Made by a program: the position numbers and the translations under genes. From Pseudogymnoascus destructans (lineage: Eukaryota; Ascomycota; Leotiomycetes; Thelebolales; Thelebolaceae), in NCBI RefSeq assembly GCF_001641265.1, contig NW_020167526.1:1178001-1242000 (forward strand): a stretch of 64,000 nt of DNA. The letters run 5' to 3'. Positions 51,162 through 62,413 of this stretch are shown in pieces (position 1 is the stretch's first letter; each line of letters starts with the position of its first letter). A model generated the notes under the pieces. It was given only the letters and a program-made list of their open reading frames with translations. It was not told the DNA's origin and ran no database searches.

Positions 51162-53258
51162 ATCGTTGGTTCTCAAACCACCGCCTGGAGGCGGTTGGCG
51201 AAAGCGAACTGGGACGCGAAAGCGATTGTGGGACACTTCGGGAGCGGACTCGCGACGCGACACGACCGACCATGAACACGACTGACAACGTAACAATGCT
51301 GTAAATATATATAAGTTATAGAATTAAATAATTAAAAAAGATTTGGATCAATATTGTCAGGCAGTGATTGATCATCAAAGCCACCGTCACTTGCATCGTG
51401 AATCATGTCATAGTCCAAGCCTGCAAAGTTCACGTACCCACTCTCCTCGATGGCTAACAGTCGGCCCGCCTCCTCCTCCTCCTCACGTTTCTTCTGTGTA
51501 ATGTCCGGGTCAATGATTTCTGTACGTAAGCCAATTGTTGGCTCCGTGTCTGGGTTACTTTTTTGAAATTCATGTAGGTCCTTTTTCCGTGTACGTTCTG
51601 CCTTCCGTGCATCGATGCCAGCACGGAGCTGCATCTTACACTCAACATTCACCATGCGTGTTCTCTCTCTTTTCTCCCGTGCTTCTTCTAAAAGTTGCTC
51701 CTTTACCTTCTTCTCATAAATCCTTTGCCGTGCATGTTCAACTGTAATAGCACCACCTTTTTGAATAGATTTCCGACTTCTAACCTTCCGCTGTCGTTGC
51801 TCGGTCATAATAGTAGTAATTTGTACAAGCTCTGACTGGAACAGCTCAGCCTCTGTTAACTGAGTTTGGATTTCAGTATAAGAAGACGCCCACTTTTGCC
51901 GTGATGGTGAACTAAGGATCTTATCAAATGTTTGACTCCATGTTGAAAGATCATAACTTGCTTGAAATGCGCATTGTGGTGTTTCTAAAACTTCTGGTTT
52001 TGCATATATAGCAACCTTCTCTTGAATCTTTTCATAGTTAGGTGGCCAAATACCTGCGTCTCTAAAAGACTTGATACAGTTACCCTTTGTAAATGTCTGC
52101 TTACGGATAGTAGACAAGTCTCTAAAGAAAGATATAACATTATAATCTGTATCAAAATTCCGGATTGCTTGTTGAATTGCACGTCGGTGCCAATGTTTAT
52201 ATTGTGCAAACACAGTAACATCTAGCGGTTGTAGAATATGCGTAAGATGAGACGGAAACACATGAGAGTCCATTATTAACAATTTCGTTCTTATAGACGG
52301 TGTATGTTGAATAAAATGCTGTAGACATTCCATTGCAAGCTCAGAGTTTGTATATCCATTCCATGTGTAATTTTCCTTGTATAATAAGGAACGGTGGAAG
52401 TGCAATGCCAGCAGCTGAAATTGTCTCTATAACTGTAAGACTTTGTCTGTTCTCTGGAGCTTGTATATAAAGCTATAAATATTAGAATAATATAAAGTAA
52501 GATAAGTAGAAACAACTTACCTCCTTTACTGCAGATGGTACCAACACATGTTCACCGGTGCTCATTCCTACACGGAATCCAACTTCATCAAAGTTGTAGA
52601 TATCACCTGCAGTAATATCTAGTTGATTACACACATCTTTAAATTCATAAAACCATTCTTTAATAGCTGATACTTCATGAGATGCAACCCGTGCTGCTTC
52701 AATTGGCCGGGTTTTTATTGTATGGAAGTTGTGTTGTTGTGTCTTAATCCATGTCTGGAACCACCGTTGTGATGGTGGTGCACGTGTTGGAGTTTCTGCT
52801 GCACGTAGTTGGCAGATGGCACTGAACACCATAGGCTTAGTTGCACCGTACCCATTTTCGTACGAGCGTTGGATGTATCTTTGTATAGCTGTAACTTGTA
52901 CATCAGACAGTACTCTGTTCTGGCCTCCGCGTGGCACAGCGGTGCGTTGTGGTGATGCGCGTCATTGTCGTAGTCGTATAGTCCGGAGCGTACTTGGGTT
53001 TACTCTGTACATCCGTGCTACTGTAGCACTCTTCTCTGTTGGGTTTTCATTTAAAAATTCAATGGCATTTAAAAGAGCTTCATTTTTATTTACTTCAACT
53101 ACCGGCATAGTTGTGGTTGTAGTTGTGCTCGTTGTCGGTCATGTTCATGGTCAGTCGTGTCGCGTCGTGAGTCCGCTCCCAAAGTGTCCCACAATCGCTT
53201 TCGCGTCCCAGTTTACTTTCGCCAACCGCCTCCAGGCGGTGGTTTGAGAACCAACGAT
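51162..53258 (-). mobile_element. Fot1-like transposon, compact copy, 2097 bp
   Basis: Terminal inverted repeats of about 130 bp (51162-51291 and 53129-53258) begin ATCGTTGGTTCTCAAACC and differ at only a few positions. The flanking dinucleotide is TA on both sides. Each repeat contains its own CCGCCTGGAGGCGG palindrome. Inside is one transposase gene on the minus strand. It is the same family as the outer element at 94-22764. Confidence 0.93.
51332..52937 (-). pseudogene. Fot1-like transposase with small deletions
   Basis: Exon 1 is 52937-52521 (MPRGGQNRVLSDVQ… to PSAVKE) with helix-turn-helix DNA-binding sequence and the catalytic-domain start DIYNFDEVGF. A 48-bp intron (52473-52520, GTAAGT…TAG) joins to LYIQAPENRQSLTVIETISAAGI. 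Compared with the relic near 1330-1600, about 20 codons are missing after GKL and about 20 after MDSH, so the frame shifts between GKLHMEW and the long downstream frame (52405-51332). The loss falls in the DDE domain, so it is probably inactive. The C-terminus is basic, coiled-coil-like, ending QSLPDNIDPNLF. Confidence 0.8.
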
Positions 53259-53260
53259 TA

Positions 53261-53678
53261 TGTCAATGGTTTGCAAGTGGGACACGTTGTTTCGGCGCTC
53301 CAGTGGCGCCGGCGCCAGCGGTGTGATGTGCTTTCCTTTTGATGGTGTGCGCTCCCCTCGCCATTGATCCCCCCCTGTACCTAGGCGTTCGCACTGTCCG
53401 CGCCCTCCGTGCCAAAACCACAACGCGCGGACGCACGATGCGATTCCTTCGCTGGCGGGTTCGGTGTGTGACGAGCTCGCATAGCGTGCAGGACCGCTGC
53501 TGCTTGTCTGGCTCCGTCGTAGCGTCGTAGTGTAGTCCGCCTTCCCTCACCCACAGCCCCCTTACTGCGGGTAGCGAGTGCCGGCTAAGCCACGCTGGCG
53601 GGCCTGTTGTTGGTGTGCCGTGCCCTGAGAAAGTGGACTCGACTACCACCATGGCCACTACGATAACACCCGAAGGTT
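53261..53678. other. Unassigned GC-rich sequence
   Basis: Between the Fot1-like copy and the Gypsy-3 breakpoint. No gene or repeat recognised. Confidence 0.3.
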
Positions 53679-53738
53679 CATCGCGGGCTATTCGCGTATT
53701 GCGCAACCGCTCACGGAACTCCTCAAAGGAAGTGATAG
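53679..53738 (+). pseudogene. Inverted fragment of Gypsy reverse transcriptase
   Basis: The plus strand reads RRFIAGYSRIAQPLTELLKG, the segment that should follow FANFY in Gypsy RT. The adjacent minus-strand Gypsy-3 frame stops making sense precisely after FANFY. The fragment is therefore the next piece of the same or a like element turned around. Confidence 0.7.
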
Positions 53739-55105
53739 AAGTTCGCAAAGCCTAAGAAGACCTGTAGGTCTCGGAAGGTTGTTGGCACTGGCCAGTCTGT
53801 GATTGTCTCGACCCGCGATAGGTCCATTGAGATCCCCTTCATAGACACAATGAAGCCTAGAAACTCAACCTCTTTTGTTGAGAATTTGCACTTCTTTAGA
53901 TTGCAGTAGATTTTAAACTTCCGTAGGCGTTCGAGGACAGTGTGGACGTGTTGCGGATGCTCTTCCTTGCGCTTCGAATAGATCAAAACGTCGTCAAGGT
54001 AGACGATGCACATCACGTCTACGAGGCCTGTGAGCGCCTCATTTATATACGCCTGGAATGATGCGGGGGCATTGCACAGCCCAAATGGCATCACTAAATA
54101 TTCGAACAGGCCGTACCTTGTTCGGAAGGCAGTTTTCCATTCGTCCCCTTTTCAGATTCTCATCTGCTGGTATGCATCCTTTGCGTCAAGCTTCGTGAAC
54201 ACTGCGGCCCTGCTTAGGCGGTCGAGTATTTCCGATATAAGAGGAATTGGGTGTCGATTCTTCACCGTCATGGCGTTAAGCCCTCGATAATCGACGCATA
54301 AGCGCTTCGAGCCATCCGGCTTCAGGACAAAGAGGATCAGCGCTCCAGCTGGGCTCGTCGAGTGACGGATCCAGCCCCTCTGAAGCGAATCCTCAATGTA
54401 ACCCCTAAGCGTTGCCAACTCCTTTTCTGAGAGGCTGTAGATTGGTCCCCACAGGGGCTGTTTCCCTTCCTCAATATTGATGGCGTGCTCTGCCCTCTTT
54501 GAGTACTCTGGGAGCGACGCTGCCCCTTCGTCGTCAAAGACGTCCTCGAAAGATTGATATTCCCTTGGGACTGTTGGTGTAGGTTGGGGTTCTTGGGGGT
54601 CGTCCATTCGGTGTAGCATTGCTACATACACTGGTCCGCCTTGCCCCCGCAGCTCTTCTGCCTCCTCGTTTGAGATATACTGGATGTTGTCGGTAGGGAA
54701 TCGCCACGTCCCGAGCGTCCAATTAATCACTGGGTTTTCGCGGAGAAGCCATGGATACCCTAACATGAGGTCGTATTCCTCCATGGCCGTAGACGCAAAG
54801 AGGTGTTCTCTTTCCTGCATCTTGCCCCCATCGTCCTTGATGCGGAGGGTGAGCTGAGACTTTCCGAAGAGAGGTATTTCTTGGCTTCCTACACCCTTTG
54901 CTGTGGTATAACTTGGTTCCCATACTCCCCCTAGCTCTTTTGCTACTAAATGGGATATGAGGTTGGTAGTCGTGCCGCTGTCTACGAGTGCGCGAAGCGG
55001 TCGCCACGCTTCCGCTCCTCGTACGTCAACGAGGATCGACAGGCTGTTCTCTCCCTGAGTAACCGCTCTATCCATCGGGGTTTGGATAGAGGGTCCTAGT
55101 TTTTT
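53739..55105 (-). pseudogene. Gypsy-3 Pol, partial (protease and RT)
   Basis: Read in the -1 frame from the slippery site. It begins KKLGPSIQTPMDRA, then the protease DSGTTTNLIS, then RT with RLCVDYRGLNAMTVKNRHPIP, MPFGLCNAPASFQ and YLDDVLIYS. A TGA at 54152-54154 interrupts between AYQQMRI and KGDEWKTAF, in the same frame; relatives have Arg there. It ends at VFLGFANFY at an inversion breakpoint. Confidence 0.85.
55096..55105 (-). promoter_or_regulatory. Gypsy-3 -1 frameshift site
   Basis: A AAA AAC (55105-55099) followed by TAG (55098-55096). The pol frame continues in -1 as AAA AAA CTA GGA CCC. The context CAAAAAACTAGGA is identical to the Gypsy-2 signal. Confidence 0.7.
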
Positions 55106-56235
55106 GGTGGCATGATACTCCTTGGCAGGTTGTCCTGCTGTACAGCTCGAATACGCGACGCGCCTTCCCCGTTCCGTAAGAAGCACTGAGCGGTTCGGTG
55201 TCCCTCCTTTCCACAATGGAAACAAAGGTTATTGTCCCTACGCCGCTTCTCTTCCTCATCTGAGAGACGCGAGCACTTTATGCCCGCTTTGTCTCCGCTT
55301 TGACTACCCTGGTAGGGGTGCGAGCCCCTCTTGAGGGGATTCTCTCCCTTCTTCTCTTCCTTGTGGCCCTTCTGAACTCCCTTTTCCTGACCCTTGAATG
55401 GGTTGGCTTGTTCGAACCGCGAGGCGAGTGCAATGAGGGCGCTTCGCGTCCGCGGAATCTCAGGGTAGGTGATTACCTTTAAGCGTAGATCGGGCCGGAG
55501 CTTTGCGAGGAAGTGCTGAACTCGATGTTCTTCACTGTATGCCTTCAACTCCCCCTCTAACATCTCGAGGTAGGTCGCAAAGGTTTGCGCAGACTGTCCG
55601 GGTCGCTGGCGCGCCTCCTCGTATTTGATTGCTGTCGAGAGGCCCCGATTGACTGGATCTTCGACGTGATCGAGAAGGAACTTCTTGAACCCCTTCCAAG
55701 TCTTCTGGAAGTCAGGTTCCTTCTCGTGTCGAAGCCATGCGTCTCGAGGTTCGCCCTCAAGCCACGTCACCACCAAGTCACAGCGGAGCTCGTCTGATTT
55801 ATTCAGACTTGGCTCTAACTGAAAGCTTAACTCGCAGCTTGTGACAAATTCTGAATGCTCTCGCACCGTTCTTCCCTTATATGGGGCGATCTGCCGGGGT
55901 CTTATGCTCTTCGGCAGTCCCCCGTAAGAGACAGAGCTGGACGACGCGACACTTTGATCGTCGACGGGAAGGATTGGCGGTAGAACCTCCGCTACATCCC
56001 CATCTTCCAACCGCTTCTTTAGCCGCTCAATTCGCTCGGCCGCCTCCTTGAGCTGAAGCTTCGCGAGGAGTTCTTCCTCAATAGCCTGGGCGGTTGCTAG
56101 CTGGGCCTCGATCCCTTGCTGGCTTTCAGCTGGTGGCAGAGACGCTGCTTCGCGACTGCCACTCCCTTCGGTGTCTGCGGTCTGAGTGCGGGTGCGTGGC
56201 GGCATGGTTTCGGCTTCTCTTTTGACTTCCCTCAC
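55096..56235 (-). CDS. Gypsy-3 Gag (up to 379 aa)
   Basis: The first ATG in the frame is at 56235; MPPRTRTQT a few codons later (about 56205) is a likely alternative. A coiled-coil-like N-terminus (EEELLAKLQLKEAAERIERLKKRLE) is followed by the Gag core (PYKGRTVREHSEFVTSCELSF…WLEGEPRDAW…FKKFLLDHVEDP), then the CCHC knuckle CFHCGKEGHRTAQC near the C-terminus. It ends CCA AAA AAC TAG, a slippery heptamer abutting the stop. The frame is intact. Confidence 0.88.
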   Translation of the reverse strand: MREVKREAETMPPRTRTQTADTEGSGSREAASLPPAESQQGIEAQLATAQAIEEELLAKLQLKEAAERIERLKKRLEDGDVAEVLPPILPVDDQSVASSSSVSYGGLPKSIRPRQIAPYKGRTVREHSEFVTSCELSFQLEPSLNKSDELRCDLVVTWLEGEPRDAWLRHEKEPDFQKTWKGFKKFLLDHVEDPVNRGLSTAIKYEEARQRPGQSAQTFATYLEMLEGELKAYSEEHRVQHFLAKLRPDLRLKVITYPEIPRTRSALIALASRFEQANPFKGQEKGVQKGHKEEKKGENPLKRGSHPYQGSQSGDKAGIKCSRLSDEEEKRRRDNNLCFHCGKEGHRTAQCFLRNGEGASRIRAVQQDNLPRSIMPPKN

Positions 56236-56278
56236 TGGGCTACTCTTCCTAATCGTAGGAATGATGGAGCGTTCAGAA

Positions 56279-56493
56279 TGTAAAGGACTTCTTGGCGAGT
56301 AGGGCAGTGGGAAGTCACGGGAAGGAATATACGTAGAATCCTGGTCTATTGATACGAAGACTGAACGCTGACCTTCCTCCGAAGGTCCGCGTTCCTACTA
56401 TATAGTTCTACGTGTCCTGTCCGGACCGACATGCCTCCGTCTTGGCACTGAAGGGCACGTGAGTATTGCCCGCACGTGATTCGGTTCGTGACA
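56279..56493 (-). repeat. Gypsy-3 5' LTR (probable, 215 bp)
   Basis: On the minus strand it starts TGTCACGAACC and ends CTTTACA. ACTATATAG (about 56407-56398) is followed about 36 nt later by AGCGTTCAG (56369-56361). That is complementary to CTGAACGCT (56276-56268), two bases past the proposed LTR end. There is no second LTR to confirm the boundaries. Confidence 0.55.
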
Positions 56494-57279
56494 GATGGGC
56501 CCCAATAATTTGTCAGAGGAATTGAGCTGCGTGTCGGTAGGTGGGTGTCAAGCGTTTTTTTGTCTCCGATGAGCTGTTTGGAGGTAGCTCCCGGGCGTGA
56601 GGCGTTCAGGGGTGAGGGATGGGGGGGAGCTGTGGGAGGTAAGGTAGGTTTGTGAGGTTGGTTTCCGAAGTAGATAGGCTTGCGAGGTAGGTTTCCGATG
56701 TAGATAGGTTTGCGATAGGCTTGCGAGGTTGCGTGATAGGTTAAGAAGGTAACTTCACGGGTAAACATTTTTGGTGCAAAGTCGAAAAAGTGCCAATCCA
56801 ATTCATCGCTACTGCCTGCTTGCTCTGCTATCAAAAAAACATGCTCTGCGCTGCTCTGCTCTGATCTGAAACGACACGAAGAATATAACTTACTGCTAAC
56901 AAAAACAAATCCCCTCCCCCTCCCCTCCCCCTCGCCGCCATGCCCTCGTATATATCCTCACCTTCTCAGGCAGGCGCGCCCATGTATGTCCCTTTTCCCC
57001 CTTCCCCCTTTCTACAAACCCCATCCCCATCCGCGATCCAACGGTAACCCCAGAGAGCCCCCCAAAAAAATATAGTAAGGAATATATAAAATCTCTTTTT
57101 TGTTTTGTTCCCGCCCACCTGTGCCCATTGTTGAAATCATCTCCGATGTTGAAATCGCGTGTGCACGTACATTCATCATCCCATCCCATTCGCCGTGTGT
57201 GGTCGCCGGCACGGTCCGGCCAGTGCCTTCCTCGTAGTCCTTCTCTCAGCTCTCCTTTTTTTAAAATCGAGGCGCTCAT
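56494..57279. other. Region between Gypsy-3 and PSD2
   Basis: Contains a short GATAGGTTTGCGAGGT-type tandem repeat (about 56640-56740) and the presumed 3' UTR of PSD2. No gene recognised. Confidence 0.4.
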
Positions 57280-60200
57280 CTAGTACGCCCCCGGCGGCTT
57301 CTGCAGCACGGCCGGCAGCAGGTCCGCCGCGCCGTTGACGACGCGGTCGGGTGCCAGACTGCCCTCGATGCGGCGCTGTGCGTCGGCGCGGTCTTTTTCG
57401 GAGATCTCGGCGTCGGGCTTGCGCATGTCGGGGGTGTGTTGGTCTTGTTGGGGGTGGTGGCCGATGGACATACCGACGCGGACCTGGGGCGTTGTTAGTT
57501 TCTTCTCTGTATTACAGTAAGGGGACATACCAGTGTCTCCAGAGCCCCGTTGGAATTATCCACGAGGTCGTCATCGAAACGCATCGCGCTCGGCTCAAAG
57601 AGGACGAGCAGCGTGCTGCCACCGAACTTGAAGTATCCCAGCTCCTCGGCACGCTTGACCGTCTCTCCCTTCTTCCGTGTGATCACCGTGCTTCCCACCA
57701 TCATGGCACCGACGCAGATGACCATGACGCGGCCGTGGTCAACAGAGTCGATAGGCACAACGACACGCACGTTCTCGCCGTAGACATCGAGCGCCGAGCG
57801 GATCGCCATGGGGTTGACAGTATAGTACTCTCCCTCGATAGTCTTGGGTGTGCCCATGACGCCGTCGACGGGAATATGGAAGCGATGGTAATCTTGTGGC
57901 GCCAGGCGGAAGATACCCAGCGCTCCATTGGTATACCGCTCCACGTCTTCGGGGTATGCGTTCCCAAGAAGGCGCTTGATGGAGAACTCGCGCCCCTTGA
58001 CCCAGATCTTGGTGGCGGTATCCATTTGGTTGAAGACGACGGAGCGGCAGTCAGCGGGGGAGACGATGATGCGCGGATTGTCGGGCGCGGAGCAGGGGCG
58101 CGCGTTGGGCTTCAGTTCGCGGTAGAAGAATTGGTTGAAGTTCTTGAAGTCTTCGATGGGGTAGAGCACCTCGGACATGTCGAGTTGGTGGAAGGCGATG
58201 AACTTGGGGATCTCGTTCTTCGAAGCTGGGTCGTCGTATTTGACGCCCTGCTTGACGCTGAGACCACGCAGAAGCTTGCGAACTAGGAGGTATTAGCATT
58301 GCTCCCAATCGCTCATAGGGGTAATCTCCAATACATACTTCTCTTCTTCTCCATTTCCCTTGACTTTAGGCCTTTGTACAGCAGTCGAATCCCAAGCCGT
58401 ACATATATACTCATCCTCTCTTCATTGATATGTCCAGTAATACGGTCCTGTACTAGAATATTCGCGGAATTCGCACCTAGTTTATACCCACCATACGAGA
58501 TCTTGGTGATAACCTTGGAGTACCACTTCCGCTGGGCCTGGCTCGATGTGACAAAGCCTGCCATGACAATATTATTGACCTGTCGCCAATCCTGGCTTGC
58601 ACAGGTAGCAATATGTGTGATAATATCGGCGTCGGACCGCCTGTTAAGGCGAGGTTGGTGGCAAATAGGGCACTCCTTAATCTCCACGACGTGCTCTTCG
58701 TCTTTATCGTACAGATCGTACGAATTGCTGAATTCGCCCTCTTCAAGGGGTGTGCCAATCTCCGCATTACTAAGTTCTGCAGCATCGACCTCTTCCGCGG
58801 GTGTTGCCTCTGACTCTTCCTGCGTTACCGGTAATGACAGACTTGACGAGGCAGCGCTTCGTCCAAGGCGCTGTTGGATCTGGCCACGAACCTTGTCAGT
58901 TGCAGATTGACTCTGCTTGCTCTTCATTTCGAGTTGGTCCTCCAAGCAAATCACTGCCTCGTCGTAAGAGAGCATGCCCTCTTCATCATTTAGCATGTGA
59001 GGGAACCTCTTGAAGAACTTATCAATAGTCGACTCCTTAAGCGTCGAGCCGAGCGTATCAAGCATAGTGGTGAGTTCGACCTTGCTGATGCTACCACTAT
59101 CATCGACGTCGTATTGTCTGAGCATCGATCGCCAGAACTGCTGTCTCAGAGCCGTATATGGTAGGTATTTCGCCTTGAGATGTAATTCCGGCTTGTGCTT
59201 TTCCTCCCACTTCTCCATGTTCTTGAGCTTGAGCGGGATGTGGAACGTATGTAGGTCGGGGTCTCCTCTCTCCTCGGTACTATCGGTTTGCTCCAGGGCA
59301 CTCGGTGGAATTGCTTCAGGGGTCAAGTTAGCTCCAATTTGAGGAATTCCTTCATTGGTCACGCTGCCTTGGGTCGAGGGTTTTGGGGACAACGGTGGTC
59401 TACCTTGCTTATTCAGGCTCTGTGACGAAGTCGTCCGAGACAGAGCTATCTTGAACCTTGATTTGCTCGACGGCTTTGGCACTGATCCAGAGTCTGGCAG
59501 TTCCGGCAGGTCGTAGAGTCCGGTGTCCGGGTCAGCCTTTGGACCTGTACTTGTGATATCTTGAATCGGCACGCTAGCCGCACATATGAAATCGTTGCCG
59601 GAGAGCTTGTCGCGGTCGACAACCGAGAAGGATATCGAGTATGCCTGCTCGTGTCGGAGAACCTGGAATATCATCTTTTCGTTAAAGACGGGGTTAAGCT
59701 TGTGGCGGACGACTCGGGTTCTGTAAGTCTTCCTACCCAACGACGCAACGACGAAGGGATCCATGTCAAACGACGTCCTCGTCACGTTCCGTTCCGGGGG
59801 CAGGTCAGTAACGCCTGAGATTTCCAAGCATATGATCCCAGTCACACTACTCGCTCCAACAAACTCGTATAACTGGTGGGCTTTCCGTTTCTTCAGTCCT
59901 CTTATCCTCCTCCGCCTCCTCTTCTTCTCCACCGTTTCCGGCTTCGAAGGGTCGTCGACCTCGTCGGCCGAGCCGCTTCGCTCTTCGTCTTCGTCATCCT
60001 CATCCTCGTCACCGGTAGGGCTGGCATCGTCACTGCCTGACTTGTTGGGCGTAAGGCTATCGTTCTCGATCCCAGCAATAGCCCAGAACTTCTCCATGAC
60101 CTGGGGCGGTGATGCCCCGGGGGTCGACGAGTCGTATAGCTTGAATTGTAGTTGTACCTCCCCGGAGATATTGCTATCCTTCTTCTCCTTCCTCCTACTG

Positions 60201-60850
60201 CCACCCCGTTTGCTCTTCAGCGGATACCACTGCGCCTCTTGCGAAACCTTGCCATTAGCAAATATATCCTCCAATGCCACCTCAAACTCCCCCATATAGT
60301 CCTTTCCGAACCTATCCTTGTCCCAACACACGATGTCGAGCAGGAGGTCCTTGATGCTGGAGACGGGCAGGTCGCACAGGTGGTTCCATTCGGGGTTGAG
60401 AGTCTTCGGCACATACTGCGTCGTATCTCTAGTATCGCCCAGCGAGATAACCAGGAACTAGACAGAAATAACGTCCGTCAGCTTCGTGTCCGCCATCGTG
60501 GCCAAGTCCAAGGAGCTATCTATCACTTACCGGATCAGAAGTACCGTTCTTGTCCTTGGCGGCGAGGTTCTTGCCCTGGAAAGCCAATATTGTCAGTTCC
60601 TTGGCTCCCTCAACCCCAAAAACGCCAAACCCCGACAAGACGGACGTACCCTCAACACCACGATCCTCAGCATGAGGCCATTGGCCAGTCCTCCGGCGGG
60701 ACTAGCTTCGCCTTTGTTGTGCATGGTGGAGTTCTGGGACGAGGCGGGAGCACAGCTGTTGGCGACGGAGCTGCTGTTGTTTGGCGCTGCTGTTCCTGAA
60801 CCTCCTCCGCTAGTATATGACTTCAGGCGAGAGGGGATGATGCGAACCAT
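57280..60850 (-). CDS. PSD2: Phosphatidylserine decarboxylase, PSD2 type with C2 domains, 1106 aa
   Basis: Converts phosphatidylserine to phosphatidylethanolamine; PSD2-type enzymes act at Golgi/endosomal membranes. Five exons on the minus strand: 60850-60650, 60575-60531, 60457-58339, 58282-57531 and 57483-57280. Introns are GT-AG and the frame closes throughout. Domains: C2A (LMLRIVVLRGKNLAAKDKNG, about residues 58-170); a Ser/acidic linker; C2B (GIICLEISGVTDLPP…, from about 288); an EF-hand loop DVDDSGSISKVE (about 540); a Cys/His cluster (CPICHQPRL…THIATC); then the catalytic domain (DYHRFHIPVDG). The GGST motif near residue 1010, where self-cleavage makes the pyruvoyl group, is intact. 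The start at 60850 (MVRIIPSRL) was preferred over an in-frame ATG at 60892. Confidence 0.93.
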
Positions 60851-60919
60851 TGCTGTCGATTTAAGTATTCTTGGCCCCTCATAAAAGGCCAAGGTAACAC
60901 AATGGCTCTACCCGCCGCC

Positions 60920-61045
60920 CTTGGCATGGGAGGGTGGTTGATGGTGGTTGATAGTGGGCGGTAGTGGGCGGTAGTGGTTGATAGTGGTGGTGGATGTTGG
61001 TCGGTGCTGGTCGGTGCTGGCGGTGCTGGTCGGTGCTGGTCGCGG
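60920..61045. repeat. GGTGGTTGATAGTGG / GGTGCTGGTC minisatellites
   Basis: Tandem GTGGTTGATAGTGGGCG-like units are followed by GGTCGGTGCT units, immediately upstream of PSD2. Confidence 0.75.
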
Positions 61046-61234
61046 TCTCTAGAGTTCCACATACACTAATAAATTGCTCTACTACATACTACAGTGGATA
61101 GCAGCCAGCTTGTGAAGGATATATACTACTTTGGAAGAGTAGTATACTCTTCTAGATCAGCACTACTGAAATGGTCACTACGAAATGGTACTATTCTAGT
61201 ATCAACAAGCTTCGATAGGTGCGATTGAGGGGCG

Positions 61235-61335
61235 GAGCGATGGACGCCATGGGATGCCATGGATGCCATGGATGCCATGGACGCCATGGATGTCATGGAT
61301 GCCATGGGATGCCATGGACGCCATGGATGTCATGG
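61235..61335. repeat. ATGGATGCC 9-bp minisatellite
   Basis: About ten copies of CATGGATGC/CATGGACGC units, containing CCATGG sites. Open frames through it encode MDA repeats. Confidence 0.85.
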
Positions 61336-62413
61336 ATATTCACGATCTGCAGGATCTGAGCTAAGTTTTTACCCCGCAATCGACATCATCGAAGGTAACT
61401 TAATAGAAAATCCTACATCTCCGTTACATGCGCAGGCTTCATTTATATATAATTCTTGCAAAAATACTAACTACTCAGCAGACTCATCAGCGCACATACC
61501 CCCCACGCCGAAGCAAAAGCTGAAGAAACATCAGTACGACAACATTACGTCCCTCTCACCGACTGTACCACGCACTGCACTGTCTGCAGCTCAGTCTCAG
61601 CCCTCCCACCGCTTCCAGCCAAACGCGCCGTTCCCACCACACCACCCTGTCGCAGGGCTGACAAAGATTGGCCATCATGGGTATAGCTACCCTCCCGCTC
61701 CAATGGCGTTCCCTAGTGAAGATGTGGCACAAGGTAAATCTACATGTGACGGGGCTCATTCATACATCTACTTTACCCCTCCATCGACTAGGCCATGGTG
61801 TCACATTAATGAGTCTGTGTCTCGGCGGCGGCGAGATGACGAGAATCGCAATATCGATGTGGGAGTGATACTAAAAGCAATATCGACGTGGAAGTGGAAG
61901 TGAGATGCCGCAATATCAAGTCTGTGTTATATCACTCCACGGGTGCTATCGGCTATATGCACCCACTGAGATATTATACCCTGCATTACGATATCCCTCG
62001 TACTGTTCTAGCCTCCCCAGCGTTGCCAGACCTCCTTCCTAGCCGCCAAGGATGGCTCAGCCTTATCCATTGCGCGTCCCGCCTTGGGTTGGTCGTGGGA
62101 TTTGGGTTTCAATGCATGTAAACAGGCCGCCGGCATCCGCGCATGTCCGTGTAGCACAGCCATCCGGGTGAGACGGTGGTTAGAATGATCATCCTGTTCT
62201 TTGCCTAGAGGAGTAGTAGAGAGAGAAAGTTGAAAATATTGGCTAGTGGTAAAGCTGCTCACATGCATCCCGAGCATCATACAGTATCACAATACAGTAT
62301 CACTATAAAGCAATTATATATAATATCTTGATATCTAAATATCGCCCAAAGCAGATGCCACCGTCACGCTAACGACGCCCACCCCCCAGTCTATCCCTTC
62401 CCCCATCACCTCG

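Larger units (their letters stand above)
53739..56493 (-). mobile_element. Gypsy-3: 3'-truncated Ty3/Gypsy element
   Basis: Minus-strand element retaining the 5' LTR (56493-56279), gag, a -1 frameshift site and pol up to the middle of reverse transcriptase, where it breaks at about 53739. RNase H, integrase and the 3' LTR are absent. It has the same layout and frameshift heptamer as Gypsy-2 but a distinct sequence. Confidence 0.85.
60851..62413. other. Intergenic region between PSD2 and the HAD phosphatase
   Basis: Holds the PSD2 promoter, two minisatellites (60920-61045 and 61235-61335) and the 3' side of the HAD gene. A plus-strand frame at 61259-61903 is open but begins in the minisatellite and has no recognisable domain, so I do not call it a gene. 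Confidence 0.4.

Noticed and set aside
61259..61903. Open plus-strand frame of 214 codons
   Set aside because: It starts in an ATGGATGCC minisatellite, has no recognisable domain and no splice or start context to support it.
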